Origin: Peptococcaceae bacterium BRH_c4b | GTDB taxonomy: Bacteria; Bacillota; Desulfotomaculia; Desulfotomaculales; Desulfocucumaceae | Assembly: GCA_000961595.1 (NCBI GenBank) | Contig: LADO01000033.1 | Location: forward strand, 1 to 50,253 | DNA length: 50,253 nt | Reading direction: 5' to 3' | In this document: positions 8,658 to 16,775 of the stretch, piece after piece | Numbering within the stretch: position 1 is the first letter of the stretch | How the letters are laid out: each line of letters begins with the position of its first letter | Made by a program: the position numbers and the translations under genes | The notes under the pieces: model-generated | What the model was told of the DNA's origin: nothing | Databases searched by the model: none | Seen by the model: the letters and a program-made list of their open reading frames with translations, nothing else

Positions 8658-9197
8658 TTACCCCTTCCATGGTTCACCCCATTGTTCTCCAAACGCGATT
8701 TGCTCCATGGCTTTACGAGGACGGGGGTCCCTCTCCTGCGCCGGGTAACCCAAGGGTGTCAGCGCAATAAGCCTAAACTCCTCGGGCACTCCTAGAACCT
8801 CATGCATTTTTTCCTCGTCAAAAGACCCCTGCCAACAGGTAGCCAACCCCTGGTCCGTAGCGGCAAGCACCAGATGCTCCATGGCCAACCCGGCATCCAG
8901 CATATAGAAGTCCTTGTTATACCAGTTCTCAGACTCTGCCGGGTTTGCACATAACACAATGATTACCGGCGCCTGGAGTAGCGCTTTTACGCCCGGATTA
9001 TGGGGAGAAAAGGTAGTGGTAATAGCTTTACGTTTTTCCTCGCTGGTAATCACCATGAAGCGCCAGCACTGCAGGTTTCTCCATGACGGGGCCTGCCGGG
9101 CCGCCTCCAGCATAACAGCAATTTTTTCAGGTTCTACCGGGTCCGGTTTATAAGCCCTGATGCTGCGACGCTTTTTAACTACATCGCTAAATTCCAT
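8658..9197 (-). CDS. Nitroreductase-family FMN oxidoreductase
   Basis: The product of about 179 residues starts with MEFSDVVKKRRSIRAY, the FMN-phosphate-binding RRSIR signature of the nitroreductase family. It continues with ARQAPSWRNLQCWRF, LLQAPVIIVLCA, LDAGLAMEHLVLAATDQGLATCW and LTPLGYPAQ, all standard family blocks in order, at the usual length for a single-domain enzyme. It should be a cytoplasmic FMN-dependent NAD(P)H oxidoreductase; its substrate cannot be read from sequence. GAGGAG lies eight bases before the ATG at 9197, which is chosen over the longer frame from 9233. It is divergent from the flavodoxin-fold oxidoreductase at 9458, so the two share a 260-bp intergenic region and may be co-controlled. 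Confidence 0.9.
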   Translation of the reverse strand: MEFSDVVKKRRSIRAYKPDPVEPEKIAVMLEAARQAPSWRNLQCWRFMVITSEEKRKAITTTFSPHNPGVKALLQAPVIIVLCANPAESENWYNKDFYMLDAGLAMEHLVLAATDQGLATCWQGSFDEEKMHEVLGVPEEFRLIALTPLGYPAQERDPRPRKAMEQIAFGEQWGEPWKG

Positions 9198-9457
9198 AAT
9201 ATTGGCTCCTCTCATTTTGAGATGAAAATTCATTACTGTTGCTTATTTTCACTGAATGCAGTGCCGGCATGATTTCTTCCCAAGCCTTTCCCTTTGAGGA
9301 ATATTATAATATCCGTCTGAAATTTGTCCAGAAGGATTTGTAGCAGCCCCATGGAAATACAAAAGGAAAGGAGGTCTGATAATAATAAAGAGTATATTAA
9401 CCCGGAAATTACATACAATGATGCTTGCTTCATATCCATTACAAATGGAGGTATACT

Positions 9458-10033
9458 ATGAATACTCTGGTTATAATGGCTCACCCCAACCCGGCCAGCT
9501 TTAATGGCGCCATAATGGGAGTAGTAAAGAAAGAACTGGAGAAAAAGGGGTCAGAGGTAAGAGTAAAGGATCTCTACGCCATGAACTGGAACCCTGTGCT
9601 GGGCGCGTCCGATTTCCAGCAAATGGTGGAGGGAAAAATACCGGAGGATATCGCCCGGGAGCAGGCCGACATTTCCTGGGCTGAGGAATTGATACTGATC
9701 TCCCCGGTATGGTGGTTCTCCATCCCGGCCATGCTGAAAGGTTACATCGACCGGGTGTTCAGTCTGGGATTTGCTTACGATTATACCGAAAACGGTCCCA
9801 AAGGACTGTTGACAGGTAAAAAGGCCAAAGTAATCACTACCTCCGGAGCAGACGAAAGCGAAGACAGGCAAACCGGCATGACCGATAGCATTAACAAATC
9901 CGTGGTCAACGGCATATTCGGCTTTTGCGGCTTTGATAAGATGGAATACATAAACTGTTTCGGGGTACCCTTTGTAAAGGACGAAGACCGCCAAAAGATG
10001 CTGGTTGAAATTGGGAAGTTTGTAAATAAGTAA
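9458..10033 (+). CDS. NAD(P)H:quinone oxidoreductase / flavodoxin-like fold protein
   Basis: The product of 191 residues begins MNTLVIMAHPNPASFNGAI, the FMN-binding first loop of the flavodoxin-like NQO/MdaB/KefF family. It contains EELILISPVWWFSIPAMLKGYIDRVF, the classical family block with the PVWWFS motif, and ends with CGFDKMEYINCFGV. It should be a soluble two-electron quinone or nitro-compound reductase. GGAGG lies six bases before the ATG at 9458. It is divergent from the nitroreductase, and both are FMN enzymes, which suggests a joint role in handling electrophiles or quinones. A hairpin terminator follows at about 10085. Confidence 0.9.
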   Translation: MNTLVIMAHPNPASFNGAIMGVVKKELEKKGSEVRVKDLYAMNWNPVLGASDFQQMVEGKIPEDIAREQADISWAEELILISPVWWFSIPAMLKGYIDRVFSLGFAYDYTENGPKGLLTGKKAKVITTSGADESEDRQTGMTDSINKSVVNGIFGFCGFDKMEYINCFGVPFVKDEDRQKMLVEIGKFVNK

Positions 10034-10084
10034 ATATTGAATTTCTTTTATGGTAATGCTTGAAAGGGTATTAGAACACAAAAA

Positions 10085-10128
10085 GCCTTCCTTCTGTATA
10101 AAAGTGCGCAGAGGAAGGCACATTTTTT
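10085..10128 (+). terminator. Intrinsic terminator after the quinone oxidoreductase gene
   Basis: GCCTTCC (10085-10091) pairs with GGAAGGC (10113-10119), followed after three bases by six T. The loop is long at 21 bases. Confidence 0.55.
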
Positions 10129-10217
10129 AAATATAGTCTTTTGGCTCCCACCAATGCTGATAATTTAGGGATTTTTTTATATAATACTAACATGCAAATA
10201 TCAAGAGGTGACAGACA

Positions 10218-10418
10218 ATGCTGGTTATCGACCGTTTTGAGGGAGATTGGGCCGTAATGGAACTGGGCCGGAAAGTTTTTAATATTCCCAGGCTGCTTTT
10301 GCCCGCTGAAGCCAAAGAGGGAGACGTTATTAATATTGATACTTCCATAGACAGGGAGGCAACCGGACGGCTTCAAAAATCCACCGGAAAACTTGCAGAC
10401 AGCTTATTCGAAGAGTGA
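10218..10418 (+). CDS. DUF3006 small protein
   Basis: The product is 66 residues, starting MLVIDRFEGDWAVME and containing the KEGDVINID strand typical of DUF3006. The predicted fold is a small beta barrel. GAGGTGACAG lies just before the ATG. It ends 11 bp before the metallo-beta-lactamase lipoprotein gene; DUF3006 genes are commonly found next to ComEC-type beta-lactamase proteins, which supports both calls and an operon. The function is not known. Confidence 0.8.
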   Translation: MLVIDRFEGDWAVMELGRKVFNIPRLLLPAEAKEGDVINIDTSIDREATGRLQKSTGKLADSLFEE

Positions 10419-10428
10419 GGAGAAAAAT

Positions 10429-11304
10429 ATGGCCAGGAAACGCCTTTTATTCTTTCTAATTGTTGCAGTTCTTATCTTTACAGCCGGCTGCGCCTCCCTG
10501 AACGCGCCGGATGAACATAAAGGCGCGCTGCAGCCCACCACCCCGGAAACCGGTGTACTGAAAGTACATTTCATTGATGTAGGGCAGGCCGACTGCATAC
10601 TGGCGCAACTGCCCGGCGGTCAGAACATGCTGGTGGATGCCGGCAATAATGACGACGGTGACACTGTGGTAAATTACCTGCAAAGCGCCGGCGTCAAAAA
10701 AATAGACTATCTTGTGGGCACCCACCCCCATGAGGACCACATCGGCGGACTGGACACGGTTATTAATAATTTTGAAATAGGCAAAGTATATATGCCCCGG
10801 GTTACCCAGAACACCAAAACTTACCGTGACGTGCTGGATGCCCTGAAAAATAAGGGGCTGAAAATAACAGCCGCCCGGGCTGGCGTCGAAATATTGAGTG
10901 AAGGTGGAGTTACCGCCACCATCTTGTCCCCCCATAGCTCTTCATACGAGGGTTTCAACGATTATTCGGCGGTAATAAAACTGGCCTTTGACAGGGTAAA
11001 CTTCCTACTCACCGGAGATGCGGAGGAACTGCCGGAGAAAGAGATGCTGGCAGCGGGAACGGATCTAAAAGCAGACGTTTTAAAGATAGGCCACCATGGC
11101 AGCCACTCCTCTACCACGACTGCTTTCCTGGAAGCAGTCAGCCCAAAATATGCGGTGATTTGCGTGGGTAAAGATAATGATTACGGCCACCCCCACCAGG
11201 AAACATTGCAGAAGTTAAAGCAAGCGGGAGTAAAAGTGTACAGAACCGACCTGGATGGAACGGTGGTTTTTAAAAGCAATGGAAAAGAAATAAATATAGA
11301 ATAA
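10429..11304 (+). CDS. ComEC/Rec2-like metallo-beta-lactamase lipoprotein
   Basis: The product of 291 residues has a signal peptide ending in a lipobox (TAGC), so it should be anchored outside the membrane. The beta-lactamase-fold metal motifs are all present: FIDVGQADC, HPHEDH, LLTGD, and GHHGS near the C-terminus. It matches the isolated C-terminal domain of ComEC, the DNA-uptake channel, without the membrane part. It is probably a phosphodiesterase or nuclease at the cell surface. AGGAG lies six bases before ATG 10429. The last 35 bp overlap the end of the opposite YkvA gene. A piece of its 3' end recurs at about 12592. The full-length ComEC in this window (45389-47899) carries a paralogous domain with the same KVYRTD ending. 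Confidence 0.88.
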   Translation: MARKRLLFFLIVAVLIFTAGCASLNAPDEHKGALQPTTPETGVLKVHFIDVGQADCILAQLPGGQNMLVDAGNNDDGDTVVNYLQSAGVKKIDYLVGTHPHEDHIGGLDTVINNFEIGKVYMPRVTQNTKTYRDVLDALKNKGLKITAARAGVEILSEGGVTATILSPHSSSYEGFNDYSAVIKLAFDRVNFLLTGDAEELPEKEMLAAGTDLKADVLKIGHHGSHSSTTTAFLEAVSPKYAVICVGKDNDYGHPHQETLQKLKQAGVKVYRTDLDGTVVFKSNGKEINIE

Positions 11305-11641
11305 ATAACCAAATCAGCACAATTAGTATGGCTGCATAAACACCATTTTTTTTAATACCGGACAAGCTATTCTGGCGTTCTCTGCATTCCATAAGAACTT
11401 CTGCAGGGATTAGTTTTATTGCAATGGCTATACCGGCAGGTATGAGGATTAAATCATCGATATATCCTAATACGGGGACAAAGTCCGGTATTAAATCTAT
11501 AGGACTCAAAGCATAGGAAACTACGATGCCGATTACTATCTTGGCCAATAAAGGTGTTTTCGGATGTTTAAAGGCCAGATACAATACAACAATATTCTTT
11601 TTTAACTCCCGCGCCTTTGTTTTTAAAGCAGCAATGCCCAT
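11270..11641 (-). CDS. YkvA family (DUF1232) membrane protein
   Basis: The 123-residue product contains LLAKIVIGIVVSYALSPIDLIPDFVPVLGYIDDLILIPAG, of which SPIDLIPD and GYIDD are the DUF1232 hallmarks. A hydrophobic C-terminal segment (IWLFILYLFLF) adds a membrane span, which many family members have. The function of YkvA proteins is unknown. There is no clear Shine-Dalgarno sequence before the ATG at 11641. Its 3' end overlaps that of the convergent lipoprotein gene. Confidence 0.85.
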   Translation of the reverse strand: MGIAALKTKARELKKNIVVLYLAFKHPKTPLLAKIVIGIVVSYALSPIDLIPDFVPVLGYIDDLILIPAGIAIAIKLIPAEVLMECRERQNSLSGIKKNGVYAAILIVLIWLFILYLFLFHCF

Positions 11642-11705
11642 CTATTACCAAGCCTTCAATGTAGTTTTGCTATAGGAATATGTTTTAAGCAGACCAACTC
11701 AGATA

Positions 11706-12104
11706 CTATTTTGTCACCTGAAAATAGTCCCTTGGAGTATAGATAAGCACACCTTGAACAGTTTTCTCTCTATAACTGCCAAAATGCTCCAAATCACCGG
11801 TAATCAGGTGCGTAGCGCGAGCCTGAATAGCAGCCAAAAGTACAGGACGGTCTTTTTGCGGCAAAACTACAGGGCATGGCATTTCAGGATTAATTTCAGT
11901 TACTATCTTTATATCCTCAAGAAGTTCATTTAGCCGGAATATTTGATCCTTTCGAGAAAGGTTACGCATGGCTTCTTCTATTACATAGGCAGATGCTAGA
12001 AGTTCACAACGACCCTGTCGGGCCATATCCCAAAATTTTTCTAAACTGCTACTTCCATAAGCAATTGAAAACAATATATTTGCATCAAGAAAAAGCCTAT
12101 CCAT
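11706..12104 (-). CDS. PIN-domain toxin of a type II toxin-antitoxin pair
   Basis: The 132-residue product starts MDRLFLDANILFSIAY, with the first catalytic Asp of a PIN ribonuclease. It continues with a conserved Glu in YVIEEAMRNL and ends with THLITGDLEHFG, holding the last acidic site. It belongs to the group of PIN toxins paired with AbrB-like antitoxins. Its ATG follows the antitoxin stop codon with no gap, so translation is coupled. Expected action is cleavage of RNA; the target is unknown. Confidence 0.85.
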   Translation of the reverse strand: MDRLFLDANILFSIAYGSSSLEKFWDMARQGRCELLASAYVIEEAMRNLSRKDQIFRLNELLEDIKIVTEINPEMPCPVVLPQKDRPVLLAAIQARATHLITGDLEHFGSYREKTVQGVLIYTPRDYFQVTK

Positions 12105-12401
12105 TTAAAAATGCCCAGACCTTTCGTGAGGAATATTTTCAGGATTCAGACCAAGCTTTTTAACCTCATTTAAAGCCCAAGCGTATTCTTCCGCAGTTAT
12201 AGCATTATTTAAAAGAAATTGAGCCTTGCGTTCCGGGGTATAAATTTCTACAGAAAGAGCTACTGCGGGACGCAAAAGAATTCCTTCCGGTCGCGGTTCA
12301 GCTACTAACAAAGTTCCTTCTTCTAAGCCATATTCCTTGCGAAGACCTACAGGGATAACTACTGTTCCCCTCTGTCCCACTTTTAAAGTTTCTGTGTTCA
12401 T
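12105..12401 (-). CDS. AbrB/MazE-type (SpoVT-AbrB domain) antitoxin
   Basis: The product of 98 residues has an N-terminal swapped-hairpin DNA-binding domain: TLKVGQRGTVVIPVGLRKEYGLEEGT is the typical AbrB block. The C-terminal half (about residues 50-98) is helical and probably wraps the toxin. AGAGG lies eight bases before ATG 12401. A perfect inverted repeat just upstream is a likely self-operator. It is followed directly by the PIN toxin gene, which defines the pair. Confidence 0.87.
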   Translation of the reverse strand: MNTETLKVGQRGTVVIPVGLRKEYGLEEGTLLVAEPRPEGILLRPAVALSVEIYTPERKAQFLLNNAITAEEYAWALNEVKKLGLNPENIPHERSGHF

Positions 12402-12410
12402 CAGAATCAC

Positions 12411-12433
12411 CTCTGATAATCAGAATATCAGAG
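12411..12433 (-). promoter_or_regulatory. Inverted repeat, probable operator of the AbrB/PIN module
   Basis: CTCTGATA (12411-12418) and TATCAGAG (12426-12433) are perfect 8-base arms with a 7-base spacer, beginning 10 bases upstream of the antitoxin start. Such sites commonly mediate autorepression by toxin-antitoxin complexes; here this is inference from position. Confidence 0.55.
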
Positions 12434-12472
12434 GCTGGAGATTCTTGTCAAGACAAATAAGAATGCTGAAAC

Positions 12473-12630
12473 AAAACATGCCGGGGCTTCGCTCAAAGCA
12501 TCCCGGCATGTTTGACTGATCAGATTATTTGCTTACCCCTGCAGCAGGCATATCTTCCGGTCTTTAATGGCATAAACCTTGTTTTTCGGGACTCAAAGTG
12601 TACAGGACCGACCTGGATGGAACGGTAATT
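12473..12630. repeat. Mosaic scar: copy of RND-pump 3' end fused to copy of MBL-lipoprotein 3' end
   Basis: Bases 12473-12586 are a diverged direct copy of 13473-13587, the 3' end and terminator of the RND pump gene, with an offset of exactly 1,000 at the left side. Bases of about 12592-12625 copy the 3' end of the lipoprotein gene around 11236-11268, differing at one position over the first 28. The two copies are joined at about 12590. It encodes no intact gene. The arrangement means the second toxin-antitoxin module lies between direct repeats. Confidence 0.8.
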
Positions 12631-12638
12631 TTCCCATA

Positions 12639-12667
12639 TTGCACCTTTATACGCTGTAATGTATAAT
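12639..12667 (+). promoter_or_regulatory. Sigma-A-type promoter for the RHH/PIN module
   Basis: TTGCAC (12639-12644), a 17-base spacer and a perfect TATAAT (12662-12667) precede the antitoxin gene by about 40 bases. Confidence 0.7.
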
Positions 12668-12704
12668 GTGATGTATAGCACTGCCACAAAAGGATGTGTT
12701 AATT

Positions 12705-12962
12705 TTGAGTGAATTGGTCCGAAAACAATTTTATATCAGCAAGAGCCATGATGCTCTGTTAAAGGAACGGGCAAAAGAACTAGGCACAACAGAAGCCGAG
12801 CTTGTACGAAAGGCTATTGAGAACCAGATGGGAAAGATTAGGTTTTCCAGGAAGCACTTGAATCAATGGCAGGAAGAAAGAAAATTCATCCGCGAGTTAA
12901 TCGAAAATGGACCTATAAAGGGCGGACGTGTCTGGAAACGTGATGATATATATGACACCTAG
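12705..12962 (+). CDS. Ribbon-helix-helix antitoxin
   Basis: The product of about 85 residues starts LSELVRKQFYISKSHDALLKERAKELG, a ribbon-helix-helix DNA-binding start (strand then two helices), followed by TEAELVRKAIENQ. The C-terminal half is charged (KHLNQWQEERKFIRELIENG) and would bind the toxin. The longest frame uses GTG at 12696, but AGGA lies ten bases before TTG 12705, which also places the strand at the N-terminus. It overlaps the PIN toxin gene by 20 bp, so the pair is translationally coupled. Confidence 0.8.
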   Translation: MSELVRKQFYISKSHDALLKERAKELGTTEAELVRKAIENQMGKIRFSRKHLNQWQEERKFIRELIENGPIKGGRVWKRDDIYDT

Positions 12963-13401
12963 AGCATTTTTAGATACAAATGTGCTGGTATACGCCTATG
13001 ACCGCTCGGAACCACTAAAGCAAAGCATCGCTTTTAACCTGCTGGATACACTGGCCAATTCCGGAACCGGCGTAATCAGCGCGCAGGTACTTTCGGAGTT
13101 CTTTATCACGGTAACAAGAAAAATTTCCGAGCCTCTCACTTTTGAACACGCCATAACAAGGATCAAAAACTTTTGCCAATTTTGGACGATGCTTGAAATA
13201 AATGAAATGATAGTATTAGAGGCTATCCGGGGCGTAAGGGAATACCGGTTTTCATTTTGGGACGCCCAGATATGGGCTGCAGCTAGGCTTAATCAAGTAA
13301 ATCTGGTTTTAAGCGAAGATTTTTCTCATGGCAGCTTTGTGGAAGGCGTACGTTTTATCAACCCTTTTCTGCCGGAATTCAATTTACATTCCGGATTGTA
13401 A
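12943..13401 (+). CDS. PIN-domain toxin (VapC-like)
   Basis: The product of about 152 residues carries the PIN motifs: RAFLDTNVLVYAYD (first Asp), VLSEFF (Glu), FSFWDAQIWAAA (Asp) and VLSEDFSHG (Asp). It should be a magnesium-dependent ribonuclease inhibited by the upstream ribbon-helix-helix protein. The start could be ATG 12943 or ATG 12952; the frame also reaches back to 12928. A strong terminator follows. The whole module sits between direct repeats of a neighbouring gene's end, which hints at acquisition by recombination. Confidence 0.87.
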   Translation: MIYMTPRAFLDTNVLVYAYDRSEPLKQSIAFNLLDTLANSGTGVISAQVLSEFFITVTRKISEPLTFEHAITRIKNFCQFWTMLEINEMIVLEAIRGVREYRFSFWDAQIWAAARLNQVNLVLSEDFSHGSFVEGVRFINPFLPEFNLHSGL

Positions 13402-13430
13402 TATTTCCCTAAAAAAGGATTGGATCTTTA

Positions 13431-13459
13431 ATGCCGCAGAGCATCTGCGGCATTTTTTA
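13431..13459 (+). terminator. Strong intrinsic terminator of the RHH/PIN module
   Basis: ATGCCGCAGA (13431-13440) and TCTGCGGCAT (13444-13453) form a 10-bp stem with a 3-base loop, followed by a T run. Confidence 0.85.
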
Positions 13460-13472
13460 TGTGCTTTACAAA

Positions 13473-13512
13473 AAAACATGCCGGGGCTTCGCTCGAAGCA
13501 TCCCGGCATTTT
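13473..13512 (-). terminator. Intrinsic terminator of the RND pump operon
   Basis: On the minus strand ATGCCGGGATGCTTCG pairs with the following CGAAGCCCCGGCAT with a small bulge and is followed by a T run. A second copy of the same hairpin lies at about 12473-12512 in the scar. Confidence 0.8.
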
Positions 13513-13524
13513 TGACTGGTCAGA

Positions 13525-16500
13525 TTATTTGCTTACCCCTACGGCAGGTGATTTCTTTCGGTCTTTAATGGCATAAACCTTGTTTTTAATGTCATCCAGG
13601 AAGGTATACATCACCGGCACCACCACCAGAGTCAGCAGAGTGGAGGTAATCAGTCCGCCGATAATGGCGTGAGCCATGGGCGCCCTGCCTTCCGCGCCGG
13701 AACCCAGAGCCAGGGCCAGGGGCATCATACTAAAAATCATGGCCATAGACGTCATGATAATAGGCCTCAGTCTGGTGCGCCCAGCCGCCAGCAGGGCTTC
13801 GTTCCGCTCCAACCCCCGGGCACGCCCCTGCTTGGTGAAATCTATCAGCAAGATGGCGTTCTTGGTTACCAGACCCATCAGCATGATCATGCCGATCATG
13901 GACATCAGGCTCAGGTCGCTGCCCATCACAAGTAACGCAAAAATTGCCCCCACAACAGCCATGGGTATGGAAAACATGATGGCAAACGGGTCGATATAGC
14001 TTTCAAACTGGGAGGCCAGGATGAAGAAAATGAACAGCGCCCCGGTGATTATGGCCAGTCCCATGGAGGTAAAGGTCTCGCCCATCCTTTCGGACTCGCC
14101 GCTGGCGAACATGCTGTAGCCCGGAGGAAGTTTAAGTTCTTTATCTACCCTCTCCTGAAATGTTTTATTAAATTCACCCAGTGACAAACCATCCAGGTTG
14201 GCCGACAGGACTATTTCCTTGGAACGGTCAAACCGGCTGATCTGGCTGGGTGAAGTGGCAAATGACTGTCCGGTAACCTGGCTTAGCGCGATCATGGGGG
14301 ATGGGCCGCCACCGGCCGGCTCATTACTGCTGGTTAAGTATATACTACTCAGGTCATTCATGCTTTTCCGCTGGCCCTCGCCCAAACGCACCCGCACATC
14401 GTAACGGTCTTCCCCATCCTCAAACTGGCCCACCACCACACCATTAAACATAGTACGCAGGGTATCCGCCACCTGGGCCGTGGACACGCCCAGGTCTGCC
14501 GCCTCGTTCTGTTTGATTTGTATTTTACCCTCAGGCTTGCCGGGTGTATAACTGCTGCCCACATCCACCGCCCCGGGTATGCTTTCCATTATACTTTGAG
14601 CTTTTTCGGCATAGTTTTGCAACTGGTTCATATCATCGCCCAACAAGCGGAACTGCACTGTCTTTTCCACATTCAGGCCCGCCTGCATAACTATGGTAGA
14701 GCGGATGCCAGGTACCTCATGCAGCTTTTTCCTCAAATCAGCGGCTACCTGGGTAACACTGCGGTCCCGCCCTTTTTTATCCACCAGCTTGACAAATATA
14801 TTGAGTTTGTCCGGATAAACAGTGGAATATATCTTTACCACTTCCGGATAATCCCGGATTATTTTTTCCAGCTTTTCCGTCATCTGTCCCGCAGCATCAA
14901 GATTCAGCCCCGCGTCAAGCTCAGCCTCCACGGTAAATTCCCCTATATCTGAAGCTGGCACGAAAGAAGAGCCCAGCATGGGAACCAGCATCAGGCTGCC
15001 CACAAAAAGCAGCAGGGCTACCGCCATGGTTTTCAGGCGGTTCCGCAAAACCACCCCGAGAAAATGTGTGTACGTTATGGTAATGTTTTCAAAGCGCAAA
15101 TTAAACCAGAATAAAAATTTCCCCAGCGGCCCCCTGGGTTTGATTTCTTCTTCCTTCAGGTGGCGGGAGGCCAGCAGGGGCACCAGGGTGAATGAAACCA
15201 GCAGCGACACCAGCACACTGAAAACCACCGTTATCCCGAATTGCTTAAAGAACTGTCCCACCACGCCGGTCATCATGGCCACCGGCAAAAATACCGCTAC
15301 TACGGTAAGGGTAGTGGACAGCACCGCCAGGCCGATTTCCGCAGTGGCCTCCCTGGCCGCTGCTACCGGTGTTTTCCCCGTCCTCATGTGCCGCACAATG
15401 TTCTCTATTACTACGATGGCATCGTCGATTAAAAGTCCCACCGATAGGGACAGAGCCATCAGGGACATGAAGTTCAGGGAAAAATTCATTACTTTCATGG
15501 CAAAGAAGGTAGCGATAATTGAGGTAGGTATGGCCAGGGCGCTGATCATGGTACTGCGCCAATCGCGCAAAAATATGAACACCATGATTACCGCCAGCAG
15601 CCCTCCCTCTATGATAGTATTAAAAACATCTCTAACTGAATCCCTTATGTACACGGAGTTGTCACTGACTATTTCCAGGTTGACCCCCGGAGGGAGTTCC
15701 TTCTTCAGCTCCGTTACCGCCTTTTTTACTTCGTCGGCCACAACCACTGTGTTGCTGCCGGACTGTTTTACAATATTCAGGCTTATAGCCGGTTTGCCCT
15801 GGTAGCGGGACAGGCTGTCCCTGTCTTTAACCCCGTCCACCACGGTGGCAATGTCCTTGACGAATAGCTGCACCCCGTCCTTGCGTCCCACCGGAAGATT
15901 ATTGAAATCATCCGGCCTGCTTAGCTGGCCCATAGTGCGGAGGGTTATTTCCCGCCCGGCGCTGCTCACTTTCCCTCCGGGTACATCCATATTCTCACTG
16001 CTTAGACTGTTCACCACCTCCGCGGTGGTCAGTCCGTAAGCAGCCAGCTTGTCCTTGTCCAGGTTAATTTGAATTTCTCTTTCCTGTGCTCCGTAAACAT
16101 CTATGTTGCCAACACCGCTAATAGTTTCCAGCCGCTTTTTAATCAGGTCATCCACCAGGCTGGTCATTTCCCGTTGGGATATATTTCCTGTAATAGCCAT
16201 GGTTACTATTGGGAAGGCCGTCGGGTCAAATCTGGCAATGACGGGTTCCTCGACATCCTGGGGCAGATCCCCCCGGATGGTGCCTATTTTATCCCGTACG
16301 TCCTGGGCCGCCACCTCGGGAGAAGTTTCCAGGGAAAACTCCGCCACCACCGTAGCCACCCCTTCCTTGGCAGTGGTATAAATATGCTTAACCCCGGAAA
16401 TCTGTCCGACAGCCTCTTCCAGCTTGCGGGCAATTTTTGTTTCCACCTGCTCCGGAGAAGCCCCTTGCTGAACCACGGTCACCACCACATAGGGAAACTC

Positions 16501-16620
16501 CACCTCGGGGTAGTCGTTGATGTTGAGGCCAATATAACTGATTAGGCCCAGGGACACCAGGGCTAGTATGATCACCGTGGCAAAAACCGGTCTTTTGATA
16601 CTGAGATTGGTAAGAAACAA
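13525..16620 (-). CDS. RND-family multidrug efflux permease (HAE1/AcrB-like)
   Basis: The product of 1,031 residues is full length for an AcrB-type pump. It begins LSIKRPVFATVIILALVSLGLISY, the first transmembrane helix with its RP motif. The proton-relay aspartates are in VGLLIDDAIVVIENI (TM4) and the matching lysine in GLVTKNAILLIDF (TM10). Two large extracytoplasmic porter loops are present. It should exchange protons for amphiphilic drugs or envelope lipids. The start is a TTG at 16620 with AGGAGGGG seven bases upstream. It follows the membrane-fusion-protein and TetR genes in one operon. No outer-membrane channel gene is in the window, consistent with a single-membrane cell. Confidence 0.95.
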   Translation of the reverse strand: MFLTNLSIKRPVFATVIILALVSLGLISYIGLNINDYPEVEFPYVVVTVVQQGASPEQVETKIARKLEEAVGQISGVKHIYTTAKEGVATVVAEFSLETSPEVAAQDVRDKIGTIRGDLPQDVEEPVIARFDPTAFPIVTMAITGNISQREMTSLVDDLIKKRLETISGVGNIDVYGAQEREIQINLDKDKLAAYGLTTAEVVNSLSSENMDVPGGKVSSAGREITLRTMGQLSRPDDFNNLPVGRKDGVQLFVKDIATVVDGVKDRDSLSRYQGKPAISLNIVKQSGSNTVVVADEVKKAVTELKKELPPGVNLEIVSDNSVYIRDSVRDVFNTIIEGGLLAVIMVFIFLRDWRSTMISALAIPTSIIATFFAMKVMNFSLNFMSLMALSLSVGLLIDDAIVVIENIVRHMRTGKTPVAAAREATAEIGLAVLSTTLTVVAVFLPVAMMTGVVGQFFKQFGITVVFSVLVSLLVSFTLVPLLASRHLKEEEIKPRGPLGKFLFWFNLRFENITITYTHFLGVVLRNRLKTMAVALLLFVGSLMLVPMLGSSFVPASDIGEFTVEAELDAGLNLDAAGQMTEKLEKIIRDYPEVVKIYSTVYPDKLNIFVKLVDKKGRDRSVTQVAADLRKKLHEVPGIRSTIVMQAGLNVEKTVQFRLLGDDMNQLQNYAEKAQSIMESIPGAVDVGSSYTPGKPEGKIQIKQNEAADLGVSTAQVADTLRTMFNGVVVGQFEDGEDRYDVRVRLGEGQRKSMNDLSSIYLTSSNEPAGGGPSPMIALSQVTGQSFATSPSQISRFDRSKEIVLSANLDGLSLGEFNKTFQERVDKELKLPPGYSMFASGESERMGETFTSMGLAIITGALFIFFILASQFESYIDPFAIMFSIPMAVVGAIFALLVMGSDLSLMSMIGMIMLMGLVTKNAILLIDFTKQGRARGLERNEALLAAGRTRLRPIIMTSMAMIFSMMPLALALGSGAEGRAPMAHAIIGGLITSTLLTLVVVPVMYTFLDDIKNKVYAIKDRKKSPAVGVSK

Positions 16621-16670
16621 CAGCTAACCCCTCCTCAAATTAGTGAACATCCAACACAAAAGTCAGGCAT

Positions 16671-16775
16671 TAATTGGGAACATTCCTCCGACCCCCGGAG
16701 CCATTCCAATCGGGGACATTCCTCCGACCCCGGAGCCAGACCCTAAAGAGAGGTGTGTCCCCTTTCCTTATTTAA
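16671..16775 (+). repeat. REP-like intergenic element, copy A
   Basis: Two tandem segments containing GGGAACATTCCTCCGACC and GGGGACATTCCTCCGACC are followed by AGGTGTGTCCCCTTTCCT. The same two ends, in inverted orientation, appear at 21348-21420. The pairing of GGGGACA...TGTCCCC suggests a foldback. Such elements are known as dispersed palindromic repeats in related Gram-positives. The copy ends in the 3' end of the membrane fusion protein gene. Confidence 0.65.

Noticed and set aside
9233-9484. Minus-strand frame between the nitroreductase and the quinone oxidoreductase genes
   Set aside because: Translation shows no family features and overlaps the ribosome-binding site of the plus-strand gene.
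14978-15805. Plus-strand frame of 275 residues inside the RND gene
   Set aside because: Ser/Thr/Arg-rich antisense shadow of the transporter.
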